From: Arabidopsis thaliana
Lineage: Eukaryota > Streptophyta > Magnoliopsida > Brassicales > Brassicaceae
Direction of reading: 5' to 3'
Length of the DNA: 64,000 nt
Assembly (NCBI RefSeq): GCF_000001735.4
Contig: NC_003075.7
Location: 13,269,001 to 13,333,000 of the forward strand
The translations under genes and the position numbers were made by a program. Under the pieces are notes generated by a model. That model did not search any database, was not told the origin of the DNA, and saw only the letters and a program-made list of their open reading frames with translations. Positions within the stretch are counted from its first letter, which is position 1; the number at the start of each line of letters is the position of its first letter. Below, piece after piece: positions 36,799-48,414 of the stretch.

Positions 36799-38402
36799 TT
36801 AAAATGTTAAAATATATGATCCAATAAAACGTTTACACATCACTTTTAAAAATATTTATTTTATTTTATTACGAACATGTATCTCAAAAATCGAGAGGCA
36901 ATAGTGACGTACAAAAACAAAAAGAGAGATAACGTGGTAGGGGATTATGAAATTATGAATCAGAAATTATAGTGCATGTATTTTTATACTAGAAGTGTAA
37001 TACATACAAAAAAAAGTTCTTTTACTCGTGAAAAGTATGTCTTCCTATAACTAGCATACGATAACTATAAACTTGATATTTTTAAAAGTAAAAATTCTGT
37101 CTTCTTTGTCTATGAGATAATAGGACATTAAAATCCAAAGATTCCAAAATTATCTTTTCTGCTGCCAAGGATTCCATTCACTTTCCAACTGGTATCTACC
37201 ATCGATTTTTATCTATTTGTACCTCAGCCTGCCCGAATGGTCATTTGATGATTCAATAATATACAATGTCCTGACCTATACATATCACTTAGGGCATCAC
37301 TTATTCACTTTAATCGAGAGTGTTTATATTGGAAACGTACATGACATCGCAATGTCAGCATTAATTATTTAAATATTTTAATATATTCCTATCGCAAGAT
37401 AATGTCTAAGTTAGATTATAGGTTCAACATTCTGCAACTTTCATATATTTTTTTTTTAAGCTGGTTAACAGGTTAGTTTAAGTGTTTGACGTAACCATAA
37501 GAGAATTGATTCATTTTAGCTTGTGTGTAATAGTTGGCGGGAAGGGTAATTTTGTTGGCATACTCTTCTCTGCTATTTAACCAGGGCTTGAATAACAAAT
37601 ATGGATGTGACATTGACACAGTTCATAAGCAAATATACAAAATTGAGGGAGCAAATTTACGTAACATTTTGTAAAATTTACGTGTATATATAATTTATCA
37701 TTAGCTTACAATTTTTATACTCGTAGAATTGCACAACACCATAATTAATGCATAAAATCTCCATTTATAATTCAAACCATCATTTAGAAATTAAGAGATG
37801 ACCATATGTAACATGTTAGGGTAGATGTGATTATGGTGCTAAACTAAAGAAGAAGACTAGATTGTTGGAACGAAATTAGAACTCACGGAACACGTTGGCA
37901 TGTCCAGGAGAATAGTTATTTACATGACATCATTGATAGCATAAAAAACATGGATAAAGTTAATAACGTTCAAATGGTCACCATAATTACAACAATTTCC
38001 TTTAAAGCATTCACAACAATTTCTGATCTAGAATGGTTATATCTACTCGAATTTGAATGGAAAAAAAATAAAAATAAAAATAAGATAAAAGAGTCAACCT
38101 TATGTCCAATTCAAGATAATTGTTAAAAAAACAATCCAAAATTCGATTTCAGTCGTTCATAATTTATATTCAATTGGGATTTGGGATCAAGATAAAAGAG
38201 TCAACCTTATGTTTTTATGAGAGGCTAGAGAAAAAATAGATTATGATTAATAAATTTGATAGAAGAAACAGAGTAAAACGTTATCCACAGGCCACAGCTT
38301 GCACGTAAGTAATACCTATACATTATCGTTTATTCGTTATCCTTTTTTCTCTTACTAAACCGTATCTCTTCGCTTATCTACATGTGTAATCCTCTACCTC
38401 CC
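36799..38402. other. Divergent spacer, sulfotransferase / OXS3-like
   Basis: The spacer is AT-rich. A direct repeat GATAAAAGAGTCAACCTTAT occurs at about 38082 and 38191. No gene is seen. Confidence 0.45.
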
Positions 38403-38530
38403 TCTATATATATACAAAACACAACTTTTATCAAAAAAAAAAAAAAAAACTAGAACAGAACACAAACATCTCGACAAGAACTCTCTGTTCTTTCTTATCA
38501 AAAAAAAAAAGAACTCTCTGTTCTGTTCTT
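38403..38530 (+). promoter_or_regulatory. TATA box and leader of the OXS3-like gene
   Basis: CTATATATATAC lies at about 38403-38414. In the leader, an AGAACTCTCTGTTCT block following a long A tract occurs twice (about 38477-38492 and 38510-38526), a local duplication. Confidence 0.5.
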
Positions 38531-38622
38531 ATTGATCAAGAAACCTTTTCTTGTCCTTTTGGTTAAGACTTCAAAAGAAAGATCAAATCAGAATCTAAAC
38601 ATAATTGACAAAAGAAGAAGAG

Positions 38623-39217
38623 ATGAACATTCGCGATGGTAATCTTATTTCGACTACAAAAGAAGAAGAGGGTGTTATTGGAGTTTCAGGATCCTCTGCA
38701 AAAGTTTCATCTTCATCTTCTATCTCTATGTGTTCATCTGATTTAACAGAGGATGCTTCTTCTTCTTCTTCTTCTTCTTCTTCTTCTTCAAATGGGCCTT
38801 TCGACGATCTTTCGGACCTCATCTCTCAGCTCCCTATCATGTAATGACACTAAATCTCTGGGTGAAATATTATCTCACAGTCCTTATTCTCTTTGATCGT
38901 TCCATCTTGTCTCCATAGACAGTGTTAAGAATTTGTTTTCTTATTGTCTTTGTTTTTTTTCTTACAGTCAGGTCAAGAAAGGAGGACTTTCAAAGTATTA
39001 TAAAGGCAAATCTCAATCATTCACATCTCTAGCAAATGTCACAAGTCTACAGGATCTTGTGAAGAGAGGATCAAGAACGAAGTCATGCTGCAAAAGGGAT
39101 TATTTCTATGGACCAAAGGCAACAATCTCCATGAAAGCCACGAGAACATCCTCAAAACATTCAAATTCAAGATTAACCTTTAAACCATTTCATGATTCAC
39201 CCAAATCAGTTCAATGA
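38623..39217 (+). CDS. OXS3-like (OXIDATIVE STRESS 3 family) protein
   Basis: Two exons, 38623-38840 and 38968-39217, join in phase to 155 residues. The second exon opens with the family signature [19 protein letters not shown] followed by TSLQDLVKR. This is the OXS3 motif of small plant nuclear proteins linked to stress tolerance and chromatin. The first half is acidic and serine-rich ([19 protein letters not shown]), ending in an 11-serine run encoded by a TTC/TCT microsatellite at about 38757-38789. The C-terminal half is basic, with a [12 protein letters not shown] block, consistent with nuclear location. The ATG at 38623 is the first in frame. Family membership rests on one short motif. 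The biochemical role is not known. Confidence 0.75.
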
Positions 39218-39399
39218 CATGACAAAACAACCTTCTGGGTTCAGTTTAACATTGTATTCATTTGTATACAAGTTTGCCCCAAGCTAAATGAGAACAGAGA
39301 GAATTTAGGGCCAAATAACGCCTTTTACACTAATTGTGCAGAAAAATTGTCAAAACGAATTAAAAACATTTTCCTTTGGGTCGTTTACTTGTGATGTGA

Positions 39400-42300
39400 T
39401 CAAATCTTGTAAACCGGAGTGATTCCAAGAAGGTGGAAGCATTTCCGCATGACTATGGCCGTTGCTTCACAAAGTAGGAGACGGCTTGTCTCCTCTGGTG
39501 AACCATTGACCTGTAAAAGATCATGTTTTAAGTGAGATCAACATTATAGTGGTTGATTATGCAGCTATGCAGTCTAATATCACAATATCAAATGAGAAAT
39601 GTAGAGTCTTGTGAATTGCACACCTGACAATTGGAGTAGAATCTGGTAAAGTGTTCAGATAAATTGTAGAGGTACTCGCACAGAACACTCGGTAATAAGT
39701 TGGTACAAGCTTCCTCCACCGTCTGCAAATTGTTCACACATGAGTTTCAAGTTCATCTTGTTGCCGAGAAAAAGAAGCCAAATATGAAAGAAGTATCTAA
39801 AGAGAGCATGTGTTACCTCAGCAAATCGAAGCAAGTGAAGCCCCAGTGCTCGTTCATCTGCATGATCCAATGCTAATTTTCCTGTCTGCAATGAATAAGA
39901 TGTTGAAACATAAGAATTACTCTTTATTGTACTGCGTATGGTAGGAACTAATAACAGACTTCGTAGGTGTTCGACGATCCATATCTTATGAAAATGTGAA
40001 AGATAGCACAACCAAGAAACTAAAAAGGACAAAAAGGCCCAGGGTGTATACAAAATGAATCTTGAGACTCCAAAAAATTAAATGCTCACTATAGACACTG
40101 GCATTAACTTAAAAGTTTAAACACTTCTGAAAATTGTTTAAGCTTTCAATTTCAAACTAAATAGTTTATAACGTCGCATTTCCTTGATAGAGACAATGGG
40201 AAAGTTTCAGGGGCAGCCAAGAGGAACAAAGAATAAAATTCAGCGATTCATGTTCATGCAGCTAAAGTACCTTTTTCAGCTCATCTATGTCTTTGCCAGA
40301 CTTTCTGATGATTGAACAGATCCGAGCATGGGCGTAAAGAAGGTAAACGGCTGTATTTCCCTGCTCATGACATATGATCAATAAGGTTGTGTAGGTGACT
40401 GCAAAATGCAAATTTGTAAACTAGGTGGCAAATTTCAGTACCTTGTCATTAAGCATTTGATCAAAGCTGAAAGTATAATTTGTTAATCTGTTGTTCTTCA
40501 GGTCAGCATACCTTGAAAGAATATTAAACAAAACCGCACATTAGCTTGTAGCCATGAATATAAACCAACTGTCAAAACATCTGGCAAATCATTCATCATA
40601 ATTGAGCAGCCTTAATTATAAAACGTCACCGAAAACCGGAAGATACTGAATAGAATTCACTATTATCAGCAGTAGAATAGAGATGATACTTACTTGACCG
40701 CACCATATCCAACTGCCTCAGCTGTTTGGTCCAGTTCTTCCGGTGTCCATTCTTTGTCCTTACCTAAACAGAGAAAAAACATGTAAGGATTAATAGACCA
40801 AATAATAACTCAACAAGTGATGGTTCAACATTTCAAAACGTAGAGAGTTTTAAGACAAAGTTAGATACCGCGCTCAATAAGGGCAAGTTTACTGCGAGTC
40901 TTGGCCTCATCTAGCAAATCAACTAGGCGGACTACATCTGTTGCCCGAGTTCTAAATCGCTTGCCATCTTCCCCAAGGACGAGACCAAAACCAACATGGT
41001 TAACTCTAGGGTAAGTTTTATCATTGTCTGGAAGCCAACCTGCTTTTCTGGCAGCCTAATTCACAGTAACATGATAACCACAGTTACGACTGACAGTTTC
41101 AGTCAATAGAAAATATTTCACAAGACGTCAAAAACAATAAAATATTCATCAAACCTACTTTGAAGAACATATTAAAGTGCTGCTGCTGGCCAACATCGGT
41201 CACATATATGATCCACTCAGCTTTCTCTTCATTGAGCCGGTACCTGGGCCAGGCAAAATTTAGCACCAGCAGACAATCCATTGAACAATATGCAAGTTCA
41301 GATCAAACTTCAGTAAGTACAGACACGGAAAGTCATAACATGTGAGATCTATTTTCAAAAGATCACTACTAAAATCCGGATTTCATGAAATAACTAACGT
41401 AAAGATAACCCACCAAAGAGCAGTCAGATCTGTTGAGGCATAGTTAAAACCACCATCACTCTTTACAACCATGAGTGGGATGTCGAAGCCTTCAAGGAAA
41501 ATCACACGAGCACCTTCACTTTCTTCAACCAACCCCTTGCTATTCAATTCCTCAATTACTTTAGCAATATGAGGGTTGTAAAAGCTTTCTCCCTGTCATG
41601 AATTAAATCAATGCATTTTTCATTACCCATCCATGTATCTCTTTTTCCATTATATCTCAAATAATGTTGTACAGGTCCAGCTATTACTTTACCTTTTCTT
41701 CAAGCTCAACTCGAAGGCGTTGGTAAACCTTGGCAAACTCAGTTCGGCTGATGTCACAGATCTTAGCCCAAGCCTTACGGTAAACAGGATCACCACCCTG
41801 CGCCATAGAAAGGAATATATTAAGACTTGTGAGTAATTTAGATCTTGCAACCAAAGGCAGCTGCAAATTGAGACACTGCAAAACAGAATAACACACTAGT
41901 GATTATTTACCTGTAGACGGACCACAGCCTGTTGTGCTTTTTCCTTAAAGGCCTCGTCCAGATCAAATTTATGTTTTGATGCCTTGTAAAACACCTATCA
42001 AACGACATCTCTAAGGTTAGAAACTATATTGCTTTGGTTCTTCACATGCAAGCATATTATGCCAATATTGCTACATAATAAAACTGTAAAGCTTGAGAGG
42101 GCATATTATAGAAGGCAGCTGACCTGAAGATCTCCAATTGCTGTCTCGGTCACACTATCTGTATCAGGAAATTTCTCAAAGAGGTACTCAATTAGCATGC
42201 CAAACTGCAGAATAAAAGCAGCTTTTATTTCGCTGATAAATATTGGAACACAACAATTACAAAAAAAGAACCAAGGTCAAAAAACCATTTGAAGAGCAGA

Positions 42301-43774
42301 AAAGTAGCTACCTGTGTTCCCCAGTCACCAACATGGTTTCTGCGTAGAACTTCAACATGTGAGTACTCGAGCATGCGAGCTAGAGTGTCACCAATGATAG
42401 TTGATCTTAGATGACCAACATGCATTTCTTTTGCAATGTTGGGAGAGGAAAAATCAACTACAGCTCTCTTAACCGAAAGAGTAGGTGCCCATGTGTCAAC
42501 TCCATCGATGAGCATATTTTCAATACTCTGCAAATAGATTAAAAAACAATTATGCTAAACACACATTTTATTTACATGAGCACTAGAAAAGGACTACACA
42601 ATTACAACAGGAGCACCTTAGCCATCCACTTAGCTGATAGTACAACATTAATAAAGCCAGGTCCAGCTACAGAGCATGATTCTACCATCTCAGAAGTAGG
42701 GAGACTCTTAACAAGGGCCTATGTGAAAAAAGGATCAGAATAAAAGTTAAAGAACATACCAAAAGCCACGAAATTATAAAGACCAAACAAACGAACCTGT
42801 CCAACAGCTGGAGGACCCTTGAACTGAGTACCCTTTCCTTTAATTATGGACCATAGTCCCATTGCGTTGTTACTGCAGACAACAATATGATGTAAGAATA
42901 TAATTTGACAAAGAGAAAACAACTTAATTAGAACTATAATTTCACTGAACCAAGTGAGAGGGGGAGCACCATTGGTAATCTCCAAATTTTCCAAGAGCGG
43001 AGGCAGCCACCAAGGGCTCAACACTAGGTTCATCAGGAACCGTTAATTTTAGAGAAACATCAAAGAGCTTCGCGAGTTGACGTTTCAGATTTCCCGTAAA
43101 TTCTTCATTCTGTCAAAAAGAAATTAGTCATGAAACAGGGAAATAAGAATGTTATAAACTTTCTCCTGGATTTTAAAAAAAAACTGCTGACTTACAGCTG
43201 CCATTGCTACCACGGACTTAGCTCTGGATGAGAAAGCAAATCTCCAAGCCGTTGCTCTCAATTTTTCTGTCTAGGTTACAAAACCCCAAAGCGAAATCAG
43301 TACATCCAAATTGCAATTAAAAAAAACAAACAATGAAACTTTGATTGTAAGCAGTAGATTGCTCTTCTTTATTGGAGTTACATCAAATCATTGATACAGT
43401 GCACACAAACCGTGTTGAAATATAAACAAAAATGAACACTTACCCTCTTCAGCATTTCTATAGAAACTAAAACGAAAACCACGCAAACACAATATCATTT
43501 CGCAAAGTTCCAACAGTTAGAAAAAAAATGAGCTTAGCCAAGAATAAGAATCTAATCTCAACAAATGGGGAGAATGTAGTCGAGCAGAGATAAACCACAA
43601 GTAGAGAGAAAAATGGAGATAAGAAGAGCTCGGAGAGAGGATTTTACCAGTTGGAGAAGAAGAAGAGAAATAAGCAAAGTGATGATGGGAACGAGAAAAA
43701 CGATTCAAGGAGAAGAGACAAGACGGCGGTGGTGTTGCTGTGACCGGAAAGAGGGTTAGGCTTATTATTGCCAT
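39400..43774 (-). CDS. emb1027: Arginyl-tRNA synthetase, cytosolic and organellar
   Basis: This class I synthetase charges tRNA-Arg. About nineteen exons were read on the minus strand, from the ATG at 43774 to the TGA at 39402-39400. The first exon (43774-43648) encodes a serine-, histidine- and proline-rich transit-like peptide, [19 protein letters not shown] later in-frame ATG in the third exon (near 43205) starts [15 protein letters not shown] and would give the cytosolic form. Domains follow in order: N-terminal tRNA-recognition domain; HIGH signature as [20 protein letters not shown] (exon about 42530-42313); the block [24 protein letters not shown]-equivalent region [14 protein letters not shown] (about 41056-40869); and the DALR anticodon-binding domain to [12 protein letters not shown]. 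Loss causes embryo lethality, as recalled for this locus. Exon ends other than the first and last are approximate. Confidence 0.93.
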
Positions 43775-44347
43775 TTCCAATTTTCTGTCTCTCTCTTTAA
43801 TTTGTTTCCCTTTTTTTATTTTTTTATTTTATCTTCTTTTTTTTTTTAATTGTTCAGGTAATTTTCGTGTTGGGCCGAAAAAATATTAGGCCCATTATGC
43901 CATTAGGTTACTGTGTTTATTAATGCGATCCGATTCGTTGAACATTTAGGCTAAAGTTGAACAAATCAACGGCGAATTTGAGGAAGATTAAATAAATAAG
44001 AAGGGATGGAGAATCATACCACGGTGGTAAAAGTCAGATGATCGGCGGAGAAACGGAGCTTTGTCGTTAAAGTTTCTCTTCTGTTTTCGTCTTTTGGGAA
44101 AATGAACATATGATGATGAATTTTAAGGGTTCTTTTGATTATTTATTTCCTTGTTAATTCGTTGAATATGTCTCTTAACCACCGGGGTAATAGACATTTT
44201 GATCGACCCGAACCTGCAAACTTAATTAAACCGGGCTGGACTATTCGGATAGACCAACTAAAGCGCGGTTTACGTCAAATTGGCTATTCAGAATCTGGTT
44301 TTCGTCTGAACAGATGAAGCAAATATACTCTCAGAATCAAGCTTATA
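43775..44347. other. ArgRS promoter and spacer
   Basis: GTTGGGCCG at about 43872 and AGGCCCATTATG at about 43890 are site II-type motifs for the ArgRS gene. The rest of the stretch has no recognised gene. Confidence 0.45.
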
Positions 44348-44629
44348 TTATTGATACTGAAGAGGCAACTGCATATAGATGCAAGATAAACACCAAGTGA
44401 CATTAAGGTAAGAAAGTAGCACCTGAAGGATTAGACCTTTACTTTCATCATCAGCAAGAGGAGATGAGGAAAAACTCATCACTGACTCAAGGATGGAGTT
44501 TCTAATGTAAATTTGAGCATCGTCTTCTAATATCAGTTGATCTACCTTTTTCCCTCTGGATGACTCAAAATCGTCTGGATAAGCGAGAATATATAGGAAA
44601 GTCCTTGCTTTCCATGTTGAAGCTTTCAT
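44348..44629 (-). pseudogene. Orphan exon-like fragment of a larger protein
   Basis: The minus strand holds a 93-codon open frame whose first 70 residues look like real protein: ARTFLYILAYPDDFESSRG, then QLILEDDAQIYIRNSILES and SFSSSPLADDESKGLILQ. After ILQ the sequence reads GTGCTACTTTC, like a splice donor. It looks like one internal exon of a long helical-repeat protein, possibly the URB1-type nucleolar protein encoded elsewhere on the chromosome, but this is a weak recollection. Upstream (44745-44629) a short frame MPSNTTAVSFNRINGQCC runs in another phase. No complete gene surrounds it, so a duplicated gene fragment is most likely. Confidence 0.4.
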
Positions 44630-44745
44630 GCCTCAAGAAGCTCAGCAAAGTTGGGTGAGCTCTGGACATAAATCTGAAAAGTACGACCAACACAACACTG
44701 TCCGTTGATACGGTTGAAGGACACGGCGGTAGTGTTTGAAGGCAT

Positions 44746-45105
44746 TAATAGGTGTTGGGCCGAAAAATTAATAAATCATAAAAATTAACCTTTATGATTC
44801 TGAAATCTTTGTACACAACGGAAGTCTTCTTCATATAGAACTTGTGACAATCGACACAAGTCTCAGAAGCTCCGAGATTATGAGAACTGGAATAATAATA
44901 GCAATAGCTTCATAAACACTAAACCCCTAATCTTTCTATCAAACGTTTCTCAACATATCCGATGTATCCTCCATAGGAGAAGTATTAAACGACTACGCAA
45001 TAGTTTCATTTGTTGTCCCTGTAATGAGCGAAAGCAAGAAGAGGACTAACGTGAGCAAAGCCCATATCAACAACAATGAACAGAGTAATGAATCAAAGAG
45101 TTGAC
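44746..45105. other. Spacer downstream of the EF-P-like gene
   Basis: It holds the 3' UTR of the minus-strand EF-P-like gene. GTGTTGGGCCGAAAAA at about 44753 repeats a segment also seen near 43870, beside the ArgRS start. Confidence 0.4.
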
Positions 45106-47066
45106 TTAATAATACCTCTTAACAAAAGAGTCATCCTCAGTGTTTATCACAATCTTTTCACCTGCCTCGAGATAAGATGGTACCTGAGGTATTCAAGGTG
45201 GAACCAAGAGTTATTTTGGTATTTAGATGAACCAGACTAGTTCCTGTTACATGAAATTTGAAGATCAAACAATACTAATAGCTCCAACTTCCTAGAACGA
45301 CATCTTACCTGAATAGTGGAACCATTATCCAGGAGAGCTCTCTTGTACCTGCATTTTAAGAAATAAGGCGTTTTCTCATAACTTATAAACGATTGATTCA
45401 TGGTGTTAAGGAAACAAAATGGTACATGTGTTAAACAAAATGGTACATGTGTTAATCAATAATATGTTAAACGCTTATACCGTATAGAGAAAAAGCGTTC
45501 CTGACTTTTGAGAAAAAGGACATACCGAGGAGCTGATGTTAGGCCTTTCATTGGAAGTTGTGTTTCTACAACTGTGCATGTGATATGCTTAGGGATAGAT
45601 GCAGATAAAGCTCTTCCATCATACAGCTGCAACTGAACTTTCATTTCCTCTGTCAATCACGAGGAAAGAAGGGACAAAGAGATACATGACAAATATGTTA
45701 GTATTTCTAGCACATGCACTCAACTTGCTCAACAATGACTGTCTGCACTCAAGAGTATCCATATTGTTGTTGAGACAACCATCAACAAAGGAAATAAGTA
45801 TGACATGCACCACGAAAGATATCATCTTGCTACCAACCTTTTAAATATACAGCAGCTTTTCCAAATATGTCCAATGGCACTTCAACTTGCTCAAACGTAT
45901 TAGGCCTGTTGGATTTACATAATCAAGGAAATCAACTTTAGCAACACAAGATCCTACAGTGTTTAAGTTGATATAAAACAGGTAATGAGATTACACAAAA
46001 AAATATGGACTCACTCAATCAGATATGCAGTATCTCCCTCTGCATACAAACACGTGAAAGATTTCTCTTCAACAAAAACTTCTGCAGTAAATTGATGCAA
46101 TCAATCAATATCACAAAAAAAGTAATCGACCTATCCTACGATGCTAATACCAAAATGGTTAGAGAACCCAAAAAAAACAACTTTTAGTAGGTAACTGATG
46201 AATTAACACTAAGCTATGGAATAAGCAACATACTCTCAACCGACTCCTCAGATCCAAAACGCAAGTTAAGCTTATTCCCAGTGTCAACATCACGAAGCTC
46301 AACCTGTTTTCCACAGAGAAGAGAGTTTAGGCTAAGAGACGGAATATCAACAACAGAAAAATATGAAATAATCGATCAAAACATTAGACTGTTGATTAAA
46401 GAGTTTCAGGTATGCATACCTGTATGGAAGCTCCTCCTCTACCTTGTTGCTTATGCTCTGCTTCTACAACCTACAACATCAAACAAAAAGATAATTAGCG
46501 TTTCTCAATACCTGGAACTAAAAAAAACTGAAGGTATAAAACCAAACGTCCAAATGACTAACCCGAAAAGTACGCCCTGAATGTGCAATGGTCCATCAAA
46601 ATTTTGTTAAATCATACTCATCCAAAAACGTTCAGATGTAAGGAGAAAACTTCAAAAAGCTAACCTGTTCGCTCAATTACATTTCCTGCCCTTAGCTGAA
46701 ATTAACAAACCAAGAAATCAGAGTGCGAACATGGACACAGATCATCTTTACTCGTGTGAGCTCAAAAAGGTTCAATAATAGTTTATTCGCTAGTCAAATG
46801 AGTAAGAAACTTTAATCTCTGCAGTTAAACTTTACCTGAATCGCGTTAACCTTAACACCGCGGCGTTGCAGAGCAGACCACGGAGAATGAAGCGGAGGCG
46901 TTTCTCGGCAGCATCCACCGGCGGCGTACGGGGTTGATGACAACAACGACCTGCTCAAAGAATAAAGAGACCTCCTAGTCGTTACTGCCCCAGGAGAAGT
47001 GGCATTAGAGAAGGAGAAGAGAGATCGAGAGATTGAGATTCTCTTGAAATGGTGCAGCCCTCTCAT
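45106..47066 (-). CDS. Organellar elongation factor P-like protein
   Basis: EF-P binds the ribosome between the P and E sites and relieves stalling at polyproline. About nine exons were read on the minus strand from ATG 47066 to TAA 45108-45106. The model is about 257 residues, against about 185 for bacterial EF-P, the excess being the N-terminus. Exon 1 (47066-46836) encodes a basic, serine/arginine-rich presequence with HHFKRISISRSLFSFSNA, suited to mitochondria. The EF-P core follows: KVNAIQLRAGNVIERTGRTF, VVEAEHKQQGRGGASIQVEL and SFTCLYAEGDTAYLI. Then come the OB domains with ALSASIPKHITCTVVETQLP and YKRALLDNGSTIQVPSYL, ending in GEKIVINTEDDSFVKR. The KOW loop reads HKQQGRGGAS where bacterial EF-P has a modified lysine or arginine, so modification is unclear. 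Confidence 0.88.
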
Positions 47067-47601
47067 CTCCGTTTAACCCTTGCAATCGGAAAACTGATTC
47101 TCGCTCGCTACTCCATTGATCGAGAAAAGAATTGAAAAAAACAACAAAACAACACGGCGTCGTTTGCTATGCTGACGTCGCAAGGACGCCGTTAAGACAG
47201 AACTAATGGTTACGGCGCCGTTTTCGATGCTGATGATCCGGAGCTAATGGGTTCGTTTCACGAGCGGAAAGACGGACAAGGCCTTCTAATTATAATGGGC
47301 CTTAAAAAGTAGCCCATTAAACTTGTTATACTTTCTTCAAATACTTGAGATGAAAGCAACTGTCATGAACAAAAAAAAAATTCAATACATTCTTGAAGTT
47401 CAAATTCTATTTATACAGATTATATTAATACTACTTTTCTTAGAAGATGTCATGATTGTAAAGCTTACAAGTTGTTTGCTTGTTGTCCCCCTCCCACTAT
47501 AATGCTTTGAGATTAAGATTTCAACTAGTTTAATTTTTATTTAATCACCAAACTATTGAAATAATATGATTACTACTAACAGCAACTAATGATTTCTCAA
47601 A
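47067..47601. other. Promoter of the EF-P-like gene and spacer
   Basis: The first 220 bases are GC-richer (ACACGGCGTCGTTTG, GTTACGGCGCCG) and contain AATGGGCCTTAAAAAGTAGCCCATT at about 47297-47320, two site II-type motifs facing each other. The rest is AT-rich with no gene. Confidence 0.45.
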
Positions 47602-48048
47602 GGGGAAAAATGTTATTTAATACTTGAACTTTCAAAAAATGGCCAAATTAATCGTGCATTCTTGAAATGGTCGTTTTATACCTCAACAAAAAGTTGACTT
47701 CTAATTTAACCTATAATTTATCGTTGATTTCTAATTTAACCTATAATTTATTGTTGACCCGGCCAAATCGACTCACCGTTAACACTCCTTAACAGCGCTC
47801 CTAACAGCCGTTACAAAACATGGCCTAACAGCTGTTATCGTTGGTTTAAGGACGAAAACAGTTGTTAGTTATGCTGTTAGGAGAGCTGTTAAGAAGTTTT
47901 AACGGTGAGTCGATTTGGCTGGGTCAATCATAACTTATAGGTTAAATTAGAAGTCAACTTTTTGTTGAGGTATAAAACGGCCATTTCAAAAATTCACGGT
48001 AAATTTAAATATTTTTTGAAAGTTCAGGTATTAAATAACATTTTTCCC
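47602..48048. mobile_element. MITE, Mutator-like, long terminal inverted repeats
   Basis: The 447-bp element is bounded by a perfect 9-bp duplication TTTCTCAAA (47593-47601 and 48049-48057), the target size of Mutator-like elements. Its ends are inverted repeats of about 200 bp: left GGGGAAAAATGTTATTTAAT, right in reverse GGGAAAAATGTTATTTAAT. Further matches include CCTCAACAAAAAGTTGACTT and AATCGACTCACCGTTAA. The left arm carries a tandem duplication of a TTCTAATTTAACCTATAATT segment (about 47697-47755) that the right arm has once. There is no coding capacity. High arm similarity and an exact target duplication point to a fairly recent insertion. Confidence 0.85.
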
Positions 48049-48234
48049 TTTCTCAAACTACATTCTTTTTTTTAAATGATTTTGTCAAAGCTACGCTGAA
48101 TAAAAAAAAAGTGACCGAGATAATTTTATTGATTCAAATGTGGAAAATCTTAGAACAGTACATAAGAATGAAAACCGAAATAAAAAAACAAGAATATGAT
48201 TTTTATAACATTAAAAAGACAAAAACAAATTTGT

Positions 48235-48414
48235 CTAGAAGAGAAACCCAAAGGCCAAAGTGGCTACCGAGGCGAAGAAAGCGGGGATGGCCAAGGAAGC
48301 ATCGGAGGTAGGACTCGGAGCTGGAGCCTCCACCGCGGCAGCCTGTTGCACCGCAGAGAAAGCCATCGCTGCCACCAAAACCGCCACAAAGAGTCTCATC
48401 TTCATTGCCTCCAT
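48235..48414 (-). CDS. AGP13: Arabinogalactan peptide 13
   Basis: This is a 59-residue precursor of a very short GPI-anchored arabinogalactan peptide of the plasma membrane and cell wall. A hydrophobic signal peptide, LFVAVLVAAMAFSAVQQAAA, leads to a mature part of only about a dozen residues around VEAPAPSPTSDAS. The Ala-Pro, Ser-Pro and Pro-Thr pairs are the hydroxylation and glycosylation sites typical of the family. The C-terminal stretch IPAFFASVATLAFGFLF is the GPI-attachment signal. The start is taken at ATG 48414 (MEAMKM). Two further in-frame ATG codons lie within the first six codons. A TATA-like GTATATATAAACC on the minus strand lies near 48503-48515. Confidence 0.95.
   Translation of the reverse strand: MEAMKMRLFVAVLVAAMAFSAVQQAAAVEAPAPSPTSDASLAIPAFFASVATLAFGFLF

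Noticed and set aside
38595-38822. A minus-strand glutamate-rich frame
   Set aside because: It is the antisense of the serine microsatellite in the OXS3-like gene.
44135-44317. A 60-codon frame between ArgRS and the gene fragment
   Set aside because: It is short, has no domain and follows a spacer without promoter signals.
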